From positions 1 through 18,373 of the forward strand of contig NZ_JAUSCG010000024.1 of assembly GCF_030651615.1 (NCBI RefSeq): a stretch of DNA of 18,373 nucleotides, read 5' to 3'. The position numbers and the translations under genes are program-made. Shown here one piece after another: positions 1 through 6,753 of this stretch. The notes below the pieces were generated by a model, which had not been told where the DNA came from, did no database searches, and worked only from the letters and a program-made list of their open reading frames with translations. How positions within the stretch are numbered: the first letter of the stretch is position 1; each line of letters starts with the position of its first letter. The stretch is from Methanocalculus sp. (GTDB lineage: Archaea > Halobacteriota > Methanomicrobia > Methanomicrobiales > Methanocorpusculaceae).

Positions 1-246
1 CCGGTAGCACTTCCGACGATCATGGCAGGCGTGAACCAGTGCATCATGCTCGCCCTCTCGATGGTTGTCATCGCATCGATGATCGGAGCTGGAGGACTTG
101 GGTACCAGGTGTTGGTTGGGATCCAGCGGGTCGATATCGCGATGGGTTTTGAAGCGGGTCTTGCGATTGTTATCCTCGCAATTATCCTTGATCGGATCAC
201 CCAGAGCTTGATCACGTCAGGTCCGACAGAGGCAGACAAGAGGTGA
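1..246 (+). CDS. Glycine betaine/proline ABC transporter permease, C-terminal fragment
   Basis: This is the last 81 residues of an inner-membrane permease; the reading frame is open from the first base, so the gene starts outside the window. The start of the visible part (VALPTIMAGVNQ) resembles the end of the cytoplasmic EAA loop that contacts the ATPase. It is followed by the hydrophobic stretches MLALSMVVIASMIGAGGLG and AGLAIVILAIILDRITQ, typical of the ProW/OpuAB family. The protein would form the membrane channel of a betaine importer, with the binding protein encoded 121 bp downstream on the same strand. The ATPase gene presumably lies upstream of the window. The exact substrate (glycine betaine, proline betaine or choline) cannot be told from this fragment. 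Confidence 0.9.
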   Translation, partial: PVALPTIMAGVNQCIMLALSMVVIASMIGAGGLGYQVLVGIQRVDIAMGFEAGLAIVILAIILDRITQSLITSGPTEADKR

Positions 247-297
247 TCTCATCGGAAATATCTTCTATAATTTAAAGATACTCAATAAATCTTTTCA

Positions 298-305
298 CAT
301 ATAAA
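298..305 (+). promoter_or_regulatory. Putative TATA box for the betaine-binding protein gene
   Basis: CATATAAA lies in an AT-rich gap between permease and binding protein. Its centre is about 66 bp before the ATG at 368, so transcription would start near 325-330 and leave a leader of about 40 nt that holds the ribosome site. A second AT-rich element (ATTTAAAGATA, around 270-280) could serve instead. A separate promoter here would allow higher expression of the binding protein than of the permease. Confidence 0.4.
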
Positions 306-356
306 CCCCCAAACTGAATCGGTCTATTATGACTCCTAAATTTATTACTCAAGTAT

Positions 357-361
357 GGTGA
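357..361 (+). promoter_or_regulatory. Ribosome binding site of the betaine-binding protein
   Basis: GGTGA matches the archaeal anti-Shine-Dalgarno sequence and sits 6 nt before the ATG at 368, fixing that start. Confidence 0.6.
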
Positions 362-367
362 AAATAC

Positions 368-1240
368 ATGACTTCTAAACACATGGTAATTTCTATCATT
401 GCAGGTCTGATCCTCATCTCAGCACTTCTGGTATCAGGGTGTGTGGATGAGAAGCCAGCAGAACCAGCAAAAGAGATCTCAATTGGGTATGTCACCTGGG
501 ACTGTGCCATATCAAGCACAAATGTCCTGAAGGCTACGTTAGAAGATGCAGGATATACGGTGAATCTCATCGCAGTCGATGCAGGCCCCCTCTATGCCGG
601 GCTTGCACGTGGTGATATTGATGTCACCACAACCGCATGGCTCCCCCACACTCACGGCGCATACTGGGAGCAGTACGGCGACAACCTCGTGTATGTCAAT
701 GAGAATATCAAAGGATCGGCCCGTATCGGTCTTGTTGTTCCGACATATGTCACCATCAACTCGATCGAGGAGATGAACGGTGTTGCTGATTCATTTGATG
801 GAAAGATCATTGGTATCGATCCGGGCGCGGGAATTATGTCCGCAACAGAGAATGCAATTGATGAATACGCCCTCAATTATGAATTGGTTGCGAGCAGCAG
901 TGGCGGAATGGCAGCTGAACTGAGATCAAAGATCAACAGTGAAGAGTGGGTCGTCGTTACCGGATGGGCGCCACACTGGAAGTTTGGCCGTTATGACCTG
1001 AAGTTCCTCGATGATCCAAAAGGCGTCTATGGTGATGCTGAAGACATCGTCACCATCTCACGTGTTGGACTCAAAGAGGATAAGCCGGAGGCTTATGCAA
1101 TCCTTGAACGTTTCCAGTGGACAGCTGACGATATTGCGGTTGTCATGACCAGCATTGAAGGTGGCATGCCCGAAGAGGAAGCTGCACGTGCATGGATCAC
1201 AGCAAACCCAACGACGGTTTCATACTGGATCAACGGATGA
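368..1240 (+). CDS. Glycine betaine ABC transporter substrate-binding lipoprotein (OpuAC/ProX family)
   Basis: A 290-residue extracellular binding protein anchored by lipid. The N-terminus is a lipoprotein signal: a hydrophobic stretch at residues 7-22, then a lipobox LVSGC with Cys25 as the modified residue. The mature part begins with an acidic/proline linker and an ISIGYVTWDCA strand typical of OpuAC/ProX binding proteins. Trp44, Trp91 (AWLPHTH) and Trp200 (GWAPHWKF) are at positions where this family builds an aromatic cage around the quaternary ammonium of betaine. The protein would capture betaine outside the cell and hand it to the permease encoded just upstream. Family assignment is firm; betaine as substrate is inferred from the cage and the neighbour. 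Confidence 0.93.
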   Translation: MTSKHMVISIIAGLILISALLVSGCVDEKPAEPAKEISIGYVTWDCAISSTNVLKATLEDAGYTVNLIAVDAGPLYAGLARGDIDVTTTAWLPHTHGAYWEQYGDNLVYVNENIKGSARIGLVVPTYVTINSIEEMNGVADSFDGKIIGIDPGAGIMSATENAIDEYALNYELVASSSGGMAAELRSKINSEEWVVVTGWAPHWKFGRYDLKFLDDPKGVYGDAEDIVTISRVGLKEDKPEAYAILERFQWTADDIAVVMTSIEGGMPEEEAARAWITANPTTVSYWING

Positions 1241-1273
1241 GCTTGTATGCCGGGTCAACCCCACATAGACTCA

Positions 1274-2434
1274 TCAAACTCTCTTTTTCTTATCCATAAG
1301 TGCGTTCAATATCATCTCGACCGCAGTGATGACACCTTCAATGCCCGCAAGTGGTCGGCTTCCGATAACAATCCGTCCACGAATCGGGGGGGTCACACCG
1401 ACAAAGCCGGCATCAGGTTTCATCTGAGCTTCATATGAAGAGCCGATGATAAGATTATAGGAGTCACCATGCAGAGCATCCGCGATCTGATCGTAGTCGG
1501 TGACAGCCGGGAGATCAGTCTCATTCCTTCTGAGGATCAAGGGAGTATCTGATCCAAGATACCGTACAAGAAGATCAGCGAAAAATCCTGCATACCCGGC
1601 CTGAGAACATATAGCGGCATTTGGAGGGTCGTTTCTCCGGAGATACTTCTCACAGACAGCAATCACCATCTCTTCTGCCCAGTCACACTCTGCCAGAACA
1701 GAAGAGGGGTCCCCGGACAGAGAAGAGAACGTCTTCTTAATGGCAGAGAATCCAAGGAGTGTTCCCCCTTCATATCCTGAGGCTGTATAATCGGGATTCG
1801 CATAGACTGTAACAGGCGCCAGACGCGAGAGCGCATCCAGCCGGTCATAGGAGATGACAGCACCAACGGGTATCCCTGCCATCGCAAGGAGCCGTCTTGA
1901 TTCATGGAGATTTCCACGGTGGAAGGGATCAAGAAGGCAGATACCTCCGATATTAACACCCTCTGTCGTAACAGTCGCCTCCCTCAGTAGCACCTCAGAG
2001 GCGATCCGGTATCCGGCCTCGGCACCCCCAAGAAAACCGGGTGAGTCGATGAGAAGAGCTGAAAAACCATCCAGCTCAGATGCGAGATCTTCCCCCATCA
2101 ATGCAGGAACGCAGGAGGTGACAACTGCCACCCTTTCTGAATCCTTTGAGACATCCGAGATGACCGAACGGAGGCGATCACCTGTGCCGAAGATCACCTC
2201 ATCCTGCATAATAAACGAGCCGAAGAGTGGTGCCTTGATGAGGGATCTCGGATAGTAGTAACAGCCGCTTGAACCATGGATCACCACAGAGAGTCCACGA
2301 AAACCCGCAAGAAAGGCTGCCGCACCGGTCAGGGCACATGGCCAGACAGGGTTTGTACATTCAGGCACGGGAAAGAGACCTCCGCCATGCATGCAACATC
2401 CTTTTTGTTCCGGCAGTTCCAACAGGGGGATCAT
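1274..2434 (-). CDS. Nitrogenase-like component 1 subunit (NifD/NifK superfamily), second of two
   Basis: A 386-residue member of the nitrogenase component-1 superfamily. Three cysteines sit in P-cluster-like contexts: Cys33 in WPCALTGA, Cys58 in VIHGSSGCYYY, and Cys108 in VVTSCVPALMGED, which resemble the three NifK ligand positions. A glycine-rich segment DSPGFLGG follows at about 130-137. The N-terminus adds Cys13, Cys14 and Cys26, not seen in the partner protein. It is much shorter than NifD/NifK (roughly 480-520 residues), closer to the BchN/BchB/CfbD size class. It overlaps the upstream subunit gene by 74 nt; a start at Met15 (2392), preceded by AGGATG, would cut this to 32 nt and lose Cys13 and Cys14. 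The C-terminus is lysine-rich. Substrate unknown. Confidence 0.85.
   Translation of the reverse strand: MIPLLELPEQKGCCMHGGGLFPVPECTNPVWPCALTGAAAFLAGFRGLSVVIHGSSGCYYYPRSLIKAPLFGSFIMQDEVIFGTGDRLRSVISDVSKDSERVAVVTSCVPALMGEDLASELDGFSALLIDSPGFLGGAEAGYRIASEVLLREATVTTEGVNIGGICLLDPFHRGNLHESRRLLAMAGIPVGAVISYDRLDALSRLAPVTVYANPDYTASGYEGGTLLGFSAIKKTFSSLSGDPSSVLAECDWAEEMVIAVCEKYLRRNDPPNAAICSQAGYAGFFADLLVRYLGSDTPLILRRNETDLPAVTDYDQIADALHGDSYNLIIGSSYEAQMKPDAGFVGVTPPIRGRIVIGSRPLAGIEGVITAVEMILNALMDKKKRV
1284..1291 (+). terminator. Possible T-rich terminator after the betaine-binding protein gene
   Basis: TTTTTCTT lies 44 nt after the stop at 1240. Archaeal RNA polymerase commonly terminates at T-rich runs on the non-template strand. 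The tract falls inside the 3' end of the convergent gene, where the opposite strand encodes its lysine-rich tail (DKKKRV), so one stretch would serve both. Confidence 0.4.
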
Positions 2435-3410
2435 ACGGCAGGGGAAGAAGATGGCCGGATGCGGTCTTCTTCATTCCAAGTACCTGTATCATTGATTCCG
2501 CAACATCTGCCGAACCGGGGTTTGCACTCTTTGGGTCAAATGTAACAGAGAGGCCGGACAGATCAGAGAATGTATCATAGAGATCTTCCAGATGACCCTC
2601 CTCATCCCTGATTGCCGGGAGGGAATCGATCCCGCCAGATTCACCAAGGGATCGGAGAAAGTTGAGGGTGCCATCAGGCCCAATAGGAAAACCTGAGATG
2701 ATCGATGTGCCAAACCGTTCTCTGAGTGCTGACCCGACAGGCTCAAGTGAGGGATCTCTCAGGACGGCAAGAGGGGCTACACTGATCCTCTGGCACGCAG
2801 GCGCAGGCATTCTCCGGACAAAACGGAGGCCGGTATGGAGGCCAAGAAGAGATATCAGCCGTGAGACTTCGTCAAAGTTTTCGTCAGCCTCATATTCGAG
2901 ATTCTTTTCGCCAACGATCATCACACCCTCTTCGGGAGAGGAAGCCATAGAGGGGGATAGAGGAATAAGACTCAGAAGAGCATTTTTAATCCCTTCGGAG
3001 AAACCACCGCCGAGAAAACCTGAACCCGGAATATATACGACAGGTATCCCTCTTGGCTTCCGACATACTGCGGCAGTATCATCACCGATGGTATCTGCAA
3101 TGCAGGTGGAGACAACACAGATGAGTGCCGGGTCAAGTGCCTCTGCCGCATCAATCGCATGCAGAAGGGCATCTTCACCACCAAAGATCACATCCTCCTC
3201 AAGCACATTGCTTGATATAAACCGTGGAAGATCGAATGAATCGATCTCTGCGAGTGATGCATACAGAAGAGAGGCATTATGATGGGTGCAGCCGGAGGGC
3301 CCATGAATCACGGTGACTGCATCATCAAGAAAACCGGTGACCGAAAGAACACCGGTTAACGTGCATCCTTCACTCCTTGAGATATCGATAGGCGAGCGAT
3401 TCGAGATCAT
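2361..3410 (-). CDS. Nitrogenase-like component 1 subunit (NifD/CfbD-like), first of two
   Basis: A 349-residue component-1 protein. It keeps the cysteine triad of the superfamily: Cys16 (SEGCTLTG), Cys41 (VIHGPSGCTHH) and Cys103 (VVSTCIADTIGDD), plus the glycine-rich loop IPGSGFLGGG at 127-136. These motifs suggest an Fe-S cluster bound between subunits. The start overlaps the reductase gene by 41 nt, but it is the only ATG upstream of Cys16 in this frame, so the overlap appears real. No NifD-like long C-terminal half with a FeMo-cofactor histidine is present. CfbD of F430 synthesis is the closest characterised group I can name by size and motifs, but CfbD works without a second distinct component-1 subunit, so I leave the symbol blank. 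Confidence 0.87.
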   Translation of the reverse strand: MISNRSPIDISRSEGCTLTGVLSVTGFLDDAVTVIHGPSGCTHHNASLLYASLAEIDSFDLPRFISSNVLEEDVIFGGEDALLHAIDAAEALDPALICVVSTCIADTIGDDTAAVCRKPRGIPVVYIPGSGFLGGGFSEGIKNALLSLIPLSPSMASSPEEGVMIVGEKNLEYEADENFDEVSRLISLLGLHTGLRFVRRMPAPACQRISVAPLAVLRDPSLEPVGSALRERFGTSIISGFPIGPDGTLNFLRSLGESGGIDSLPAIRDEEGHLEDLYDTFSDLSGLSVTFDPKSANPGSADVAESMIQVLGMKKTASGHLLPLPYDPPVGTAGTKRMLHAWRRSLSRA

Positions 3411-4185
3411 CCATTGAGAGCGGCGTTGGAACGGAGAATTCCGTATTCATAAGGATTGCATCTGCACAGCTTCGGTAGACCATCGCCTGGGAAGAGTCCG
3501 GGGCATATTCAAGTACAGTCTTCTTATTCAGTTCAGCCTGCTGAACGGTAGGAGACCGTGGTATGAACGCGATCAGCTTTGAACCGATGGCAGTTGCAAA
3601 TTCAGAGACGAGTGCTTCTTCATCAGGGATATTCTTACCATTCCCGATCACACCACCCAGCCGGACCTGACTCCTGCTGTTTGAACTGAGTCGTGCAATC
3701 GCTTTTGCGATATTATTTGCTGCATAGAGAGACATCAACTCCCCTGATGTGACAAGGTAGACCTCTTTTGCATACCCTTCCCGCATCGGCATCGCAAAGC
3801 CTCCGCAGACGACGTCTCCAAGAACGTCATAGACGATCAGATCACCCCTGAGTGCTCCGAGTTTCTCAAGGAGCTGAAACGTTGCGATAATTCCACGGCC
3901 CGCACAACCGATTCCAGGCTCAGGACCTCCGGCTTCGACACAGCGGACACCGGAATAACCTGTGAAGATGACATCGCTTGTCGAGACATCTTTCTGTTGT
4001 TCACGGATTACATCAAGAACAGTTGGGATCACACGACCATGCATCAGCATTCTGGTGCTGTCATGTTTTGGGTCGCAGCCAATCTGAAGGATATTCAGCC
4101 CTTTATCCGACCATGCTGCCGATAAATTTGCCGACGTTGTCGACTTTCCGATACCGCCCTTTCCATAGAGGGCAATCTGTCTCAT
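3370..4185 (-). CDS. NifH-like ATP-dependent iron protein (nitrogenase-like component 2)
   Basis: A 271-residue P-loop ATPase that would pass low-potential electrons to the two component-1 subunits encoded next. Visible motifs: Walker A GKGGIGKST (8-16), switch I GCDPKHDST (36-44), Cys94 in GCAGRG and Cys127 in VVCGGF, the two ligands each monomer gives to the bridging [4Fe-4S] cluster of NifH-type dimers. Arg97 matches the arginine that is ADP-ribosylated in some NifH proteins. I place the start at 4185 because MRQIALYGKGG aligns with the family N-terminus; an in-frame ATG at 4236 would add 17 residues with no family counterpart. No Shine-Dalgarno is evident before 4185, but a TATA-like element lies about 27 bp upstream, consistent with a leaderless message. 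Confidence 0.93.
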   Translation of the reverse strand: MRQIALYGKGGIGKSTTSANLSAAWSDKGLNILQIGCDPKHDSTRMLMHGRVIPTVLDVIREQQKDVSTSDVIFTGYSGVRCVEAGGPEPGIGCAGRGIIATFQLLEKLGALRGDLIVYDVLGDVVCGGFAMPMREGYAKEVYLVTSGELMSLYAANNIAKAIARLSSNSRSQVRLGGVIGNGKNIPDEEALVSEFATAIGSKLIAFIPRSPTVQQAELNKKTVLEYAPDSSQAMVYRSCADAILMNTEFSVPTPLSMDDLESLAYRYLKE

Positions 4186-4207
4186 CACTGATACATGGGC
4201 TGTTAAA

Positions 4208-4217
4208 GAGTATAGAA
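4208..4217 (-). promoter_or_regulatory. Putative TATA box for the nitrogenase-like operon
   Basis: Read on the minus strand as TTCTATACTC, centred about 27 bp before the ATG at 4185. This is the usual archaeal spacing from TATA box to transcription start, so the message would begin at or near the start codon. The match to the TTTAWATA consensus is only partial. Confidence 0.35.
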
Positions 4218-4247
4218 GTTGTGATAACTCCACCATGATTGCAGAAA

Positions 4248-5711
4248 TCAGGTCCTCTCAAATCCTTTGACAAGGCCGACGATAAGAACAATAATCGGGA
4301 GAATCTCAAGACGACCAAGCCACATCAGGAAGATGAAAAGGATCTTTGATCCATTCGACATCGTGGGAGATATTGGACCTGTTGACATCCCATTGTTACT
4401 GAGTGCAGAGATAACTTCGAAGATAATATGACTGGTATCCGAGACCAAACCCTCAAACTGGAGGAATAAAATCGTACTGGAGAAGAGGATGATGAAATAG
4501 AGGATGATGACGAGCATATTCTTCGAGACCTCATACTCCGCGATCATCTTCGGGATGCTCCTGCCTTCATGACGGAACGGAATAACAGCCCGTCCTGAGA
4601 CGAAGATCCGTCGGAACCACCAGACAAGACCATCATAGCAGATCAGGACCCTACCAAGCTTGATGCCTCCGGCAGTGCTCCCGCTCGATCCCCCAATGAT
4701 CATCATTGCTGTCAAAACGAGGATGGTGGCATGCGGCCAGAGGCCGAGATTCGTATTCTGAAAACCGGTAGACGTTGCCGCAGATACGACCATGAAAAGC
4801 CCGTACCGAATCGAATCGGGGATGGTCAGCCCGTTGAGATTGATGAGATCATAGGTGACGATGAGGATACCTGATGCGATGATGGCAAAGAGGAGGATGG
4901 CCTGAAGATCGCGGAAGAACAAAGAGATCCGCTTTGCATACAGCATGAAGTAGAGTTTGAAGGGGAGCGCCCCTGCGATCATCACCGGGATGAGGAGTAT
5001 CTCCAGAAAAGGATTGTTATAATTGACAATTCCGGCATCATACATTGTAAAGCCGCCTGATGAGATGGCAGAAAACACCAGGTTCATTGCATCCCAGAGA
5101 CCCACTCCAGAAAGCATGACAAGACCGATACCGGCGAAGGTAAGTGCGATATATATCTTCCACATCTGAGCCCCGGTATCCACCACACTCGGCATGAATG
5201 CTTCAGACCGCGCTTCAGACCGATAGAGTCCCCGCTGGACAAGACCGGATCTGTTCACCATCGCAACCGTGAATGCGACGATCCCCATACCACCAAGCCA
5301 TTGCATAAGGGATCTCCAGAAGAGGAGAGTCTTTGGAAAGTCATCAAGACCTGATGCGAGTGTCAGACCTGTTGTGGTCCATCCGGACATTGCTTCAAAG
5401 ACGCTGTCGATGTATGGCATCCCGGCAATAAGATAAAAGGGAATAGCTCCGATAAGCGAAGCAATAAGCCATATCAAGGCGACCGCACTCAACGCAACCG
5501 AGAGGCGTGCCTGTTTGCTGGAGTGGGGAGCAATCCTGAGTAAACTGCCGAGTGTGAAGAAGATGATCGGGACAAGAGCCATCGGAATAAAGGCATCCCA
5601 TTCGGCATAGATGACCGCAATTACCAGCGGAGCAAACGAGGCGAGAGCCATGAACTGGAGGATACCTCCGATATCACGGGCAATGATCGAGAAATGCTCC
5701 ATCCGATCCAT
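4248..5711 (-). CDS. trkH: TrkH-family potassium uptake protein
   Basis: A 487-residue polytopic membrane protein of the TrkH/KtrB superfamily that imports K+. The four pore loops, each giving a glycine to the selectivity filter, are visible: TTTGL (Gly115), SSGGF (Gly220), TSTGF (Gly316) and SNNGM (Gly441). Conserved GGSSGSTAGG (340-349) and the C-terminal GRLEI arginine (Arg467) also fit the family. The start may be Met1 (5711) or Met4 (5702); neither has a clear ribosome site at ideal spacing. The cytoplasmic NAD/ATP-binding regulator TrkA is not in the window. The gene follows the phosphoribulokinase gene by 46 bp on the same strand. Together with the betaine importer it fits an osmoadapting cell. 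Confidence 0.93.
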   Translation of the reverse strand: MDRMEHFSIIARDIGGILQFMALASFAPLVIAVIYAEWDAFIPMALVPIIFFTLGSLLRIAPHSSKQARLSVALSAVALIWLIASLIGAIPFYLIAGMPYIDSVFEAMSGWTTTGLTLASGLDDFPKTLLFWRSLMQWLGGMGIVAFTVAMVNRSGLVQRGLYRSEARSEAFMPSVVDTGAQMWKIYIALTFAGIGLVMLSGVGLWDAMNLVFSAISSGGFTMYDAGIVNYNNPFLEILLIPVMIAGALPFKLYFMLYAKRISLFFRDLQAILLFAIIASGILIVTYDLINLNGLTIPDSIRYGLFMVVSAATSTGFQNTNLGLWPHATILVLTAMMIIGGSSGSTAGGIKLGRVLICYDGLVWWFRRIFVSGRAVIPFRHEGRSIPKMIAEYEVSKNMLVIILYFIILFSSTILFLQFEGLVSDTSHIIFEVISALSNNGMSTGPISPTMSNGSKILFIFLMWLGRLEILPIIVLIVGLVKGFERT

Positions 5712-5757
5712 AGTACATCAGTGATTACCTGTATCACCGTAAATAGATTCACCGGAA

Positions 5758-6714
5758 TCAGGCGGCGATCTCTTCATGATCACACCGCCTGCAGATGATA
5801 CGCCATGCGATGAGGAGGGCGATGACATCTGTTGCAGACACCTGCCTGCCGGGGAAGAACGGAAGAGCGCAGACCTCGGTCTGCGCCTCAATGCTCTCCT
5901 CAAGAGAACGGGCAAAACCATAAGGCAGATATCCATCCATCGTGAGCGAAAGGAGACTCCGGCCATCCAGAACGACACCTGATCCCTCAATACAGAAAGG
6001 ACCGTCTGCAAGGGGCAGCACCCTGGAGAGATCAAGGGTGAGAGGGACATGCGGGAGACATGTCAGAAGAGGATTTTGTGCAAGAGAGACGCGATAGGGG
6101 GGATTCTCCATAGTGGATGAACACCTGCTCTCTTCAATTCGAACAATCAGGTCTGCATACTGCCGCTGAAACGCCACATATTGAAGATAATCGGGCTCCC
6201 TTCTCCTAATCTCAGCCAGAACATCCTCCTGGCTGTGTCCACGGTCTCCGACATCGCGCCGGATCTTCCAGGCATATTTCACATCACGATCGGGATCAAC
6301 GAAGATCGAGAGGTCGATCAGATTTCGGATCTCTTCACTGAAGAGCGTATGAAGACCTTCAAGGATGATGATGCGTCCTGGAGAGAATACAACATCCGGA
6401 TCGAAAGTGCCTGTCGTATGATTATAAACCGGCTTCCGTATCATCTCACCGCGCCGTAATGCGGCGATATCAGAAGCAAGACGGTCAAAACGGTTAGCAT
6501 CCGGGTGGAGTGGGGTAATGCCCTTATCAGATCGCTCCTTTCGGTCATACCGATGGTAATCATCCAGGGTAATCGTAGCTACGACCGAAGGTCCAAGGAT
6601 GATCCGTATCAGTTTTGTAAATGTTGTCTTTCCAGAACCACTGTCCCCGGCAACACCGATGATGAAAGGAGTGTCCAGACCACAGGCAGCATCCCGATAC
6701 TCACCAAATTCCAT
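5758..6714 (-). CDS. prk: Phosphoribulokinase, archaeal type
   Basis: A 318-residue P-loop kinase that phosphorylates ribulose 5-phosphate to ribulose 1,5-bisphosphate. Visible motifs: Walker A GDSGSGKTT (23-31), the TLDDYHRYDRKER segment (49-61) with candidate catalytic aspartates Asp51/Asp52, HPDANRFD (70-77) and ILEGLH (117-122), in the order of the phosphoribulokinase/uridine kinase family. The C-terminal third is divergent and ends with a CxxxC pair (ICRRC). In Methanospirillum-type methanogens such enzymes act with archaeal RuBisCO in the reductive hexulose-phosphate pathway. Uridine kinase is the main alternative, made less likely by the 318-residue length and the HPDANRFD motif. RuBisCO is not in this window. 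The gene follows fen1 by 39 bp. Confidence 0.85.
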   Translation of the reverse strand: MEFGEYRDAACGLDTPFIIGVAGDSGSGKTTFTKLIRIILGPSVVATITLDDYHRYDRKERSDKGITPLHPDANRFDRLASDIAALRRGEMIRKPVYNHTTGTFDPDVVFSPGRIIILEGLHTLFSEEIRNLIDLSIFVDPDRDVKYAWKIRRDVGDRGHSQEDVLAEIRRREPDYLQYVAFQRQYADLIVRIEESRCSSTMENPPYRVSLAQNPLLTCLPHVPLTLDLSRVLPLADGPFCIEGSGVVLDGRSLLSLTMDGYLPYGFARSLEESIEAQTEVCALPFFPGRQVSATDVIALLIAWRIICRRCDHEEIAA

Positions 6715-6753
6715 AGTTGATGGTGTGATCTGAGTCGCATTAGTCTTCCGGGA

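Noticed and set aside
1854..2255. 133-codon plus-strand open frame inside the second component-1 gene
   Set aside because: Ser/Thr/Pro-rich shadow of a gene with firm homology on the minus strand.
2662..3282. 206-codon plus-strand open frame opposite the first component-1 gene
   Set aside because: Its translation is low in hydrophobic pattern and rich in Arg, Ser and Pro, has no recognisable domain, and mirrors a gene with clear family motifs on the other strand.
2361..4185. Direct assignment of the first two genes as cfbC and cfbD
   Set aside because: Motifs fit the wider family, but a second distinct component-1 subunit and the absence of neighbouring F430 genes make the assignment unsafe without a tree.
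1274..4185. Dinitrogen-fixing nitrogenase
   Set aside because: Both large subunits are roughly 100-150 residues too short, no FeMo-cofactor ligands are visible, and nifB, nifE, nifN and the PII genes are not adjacent.
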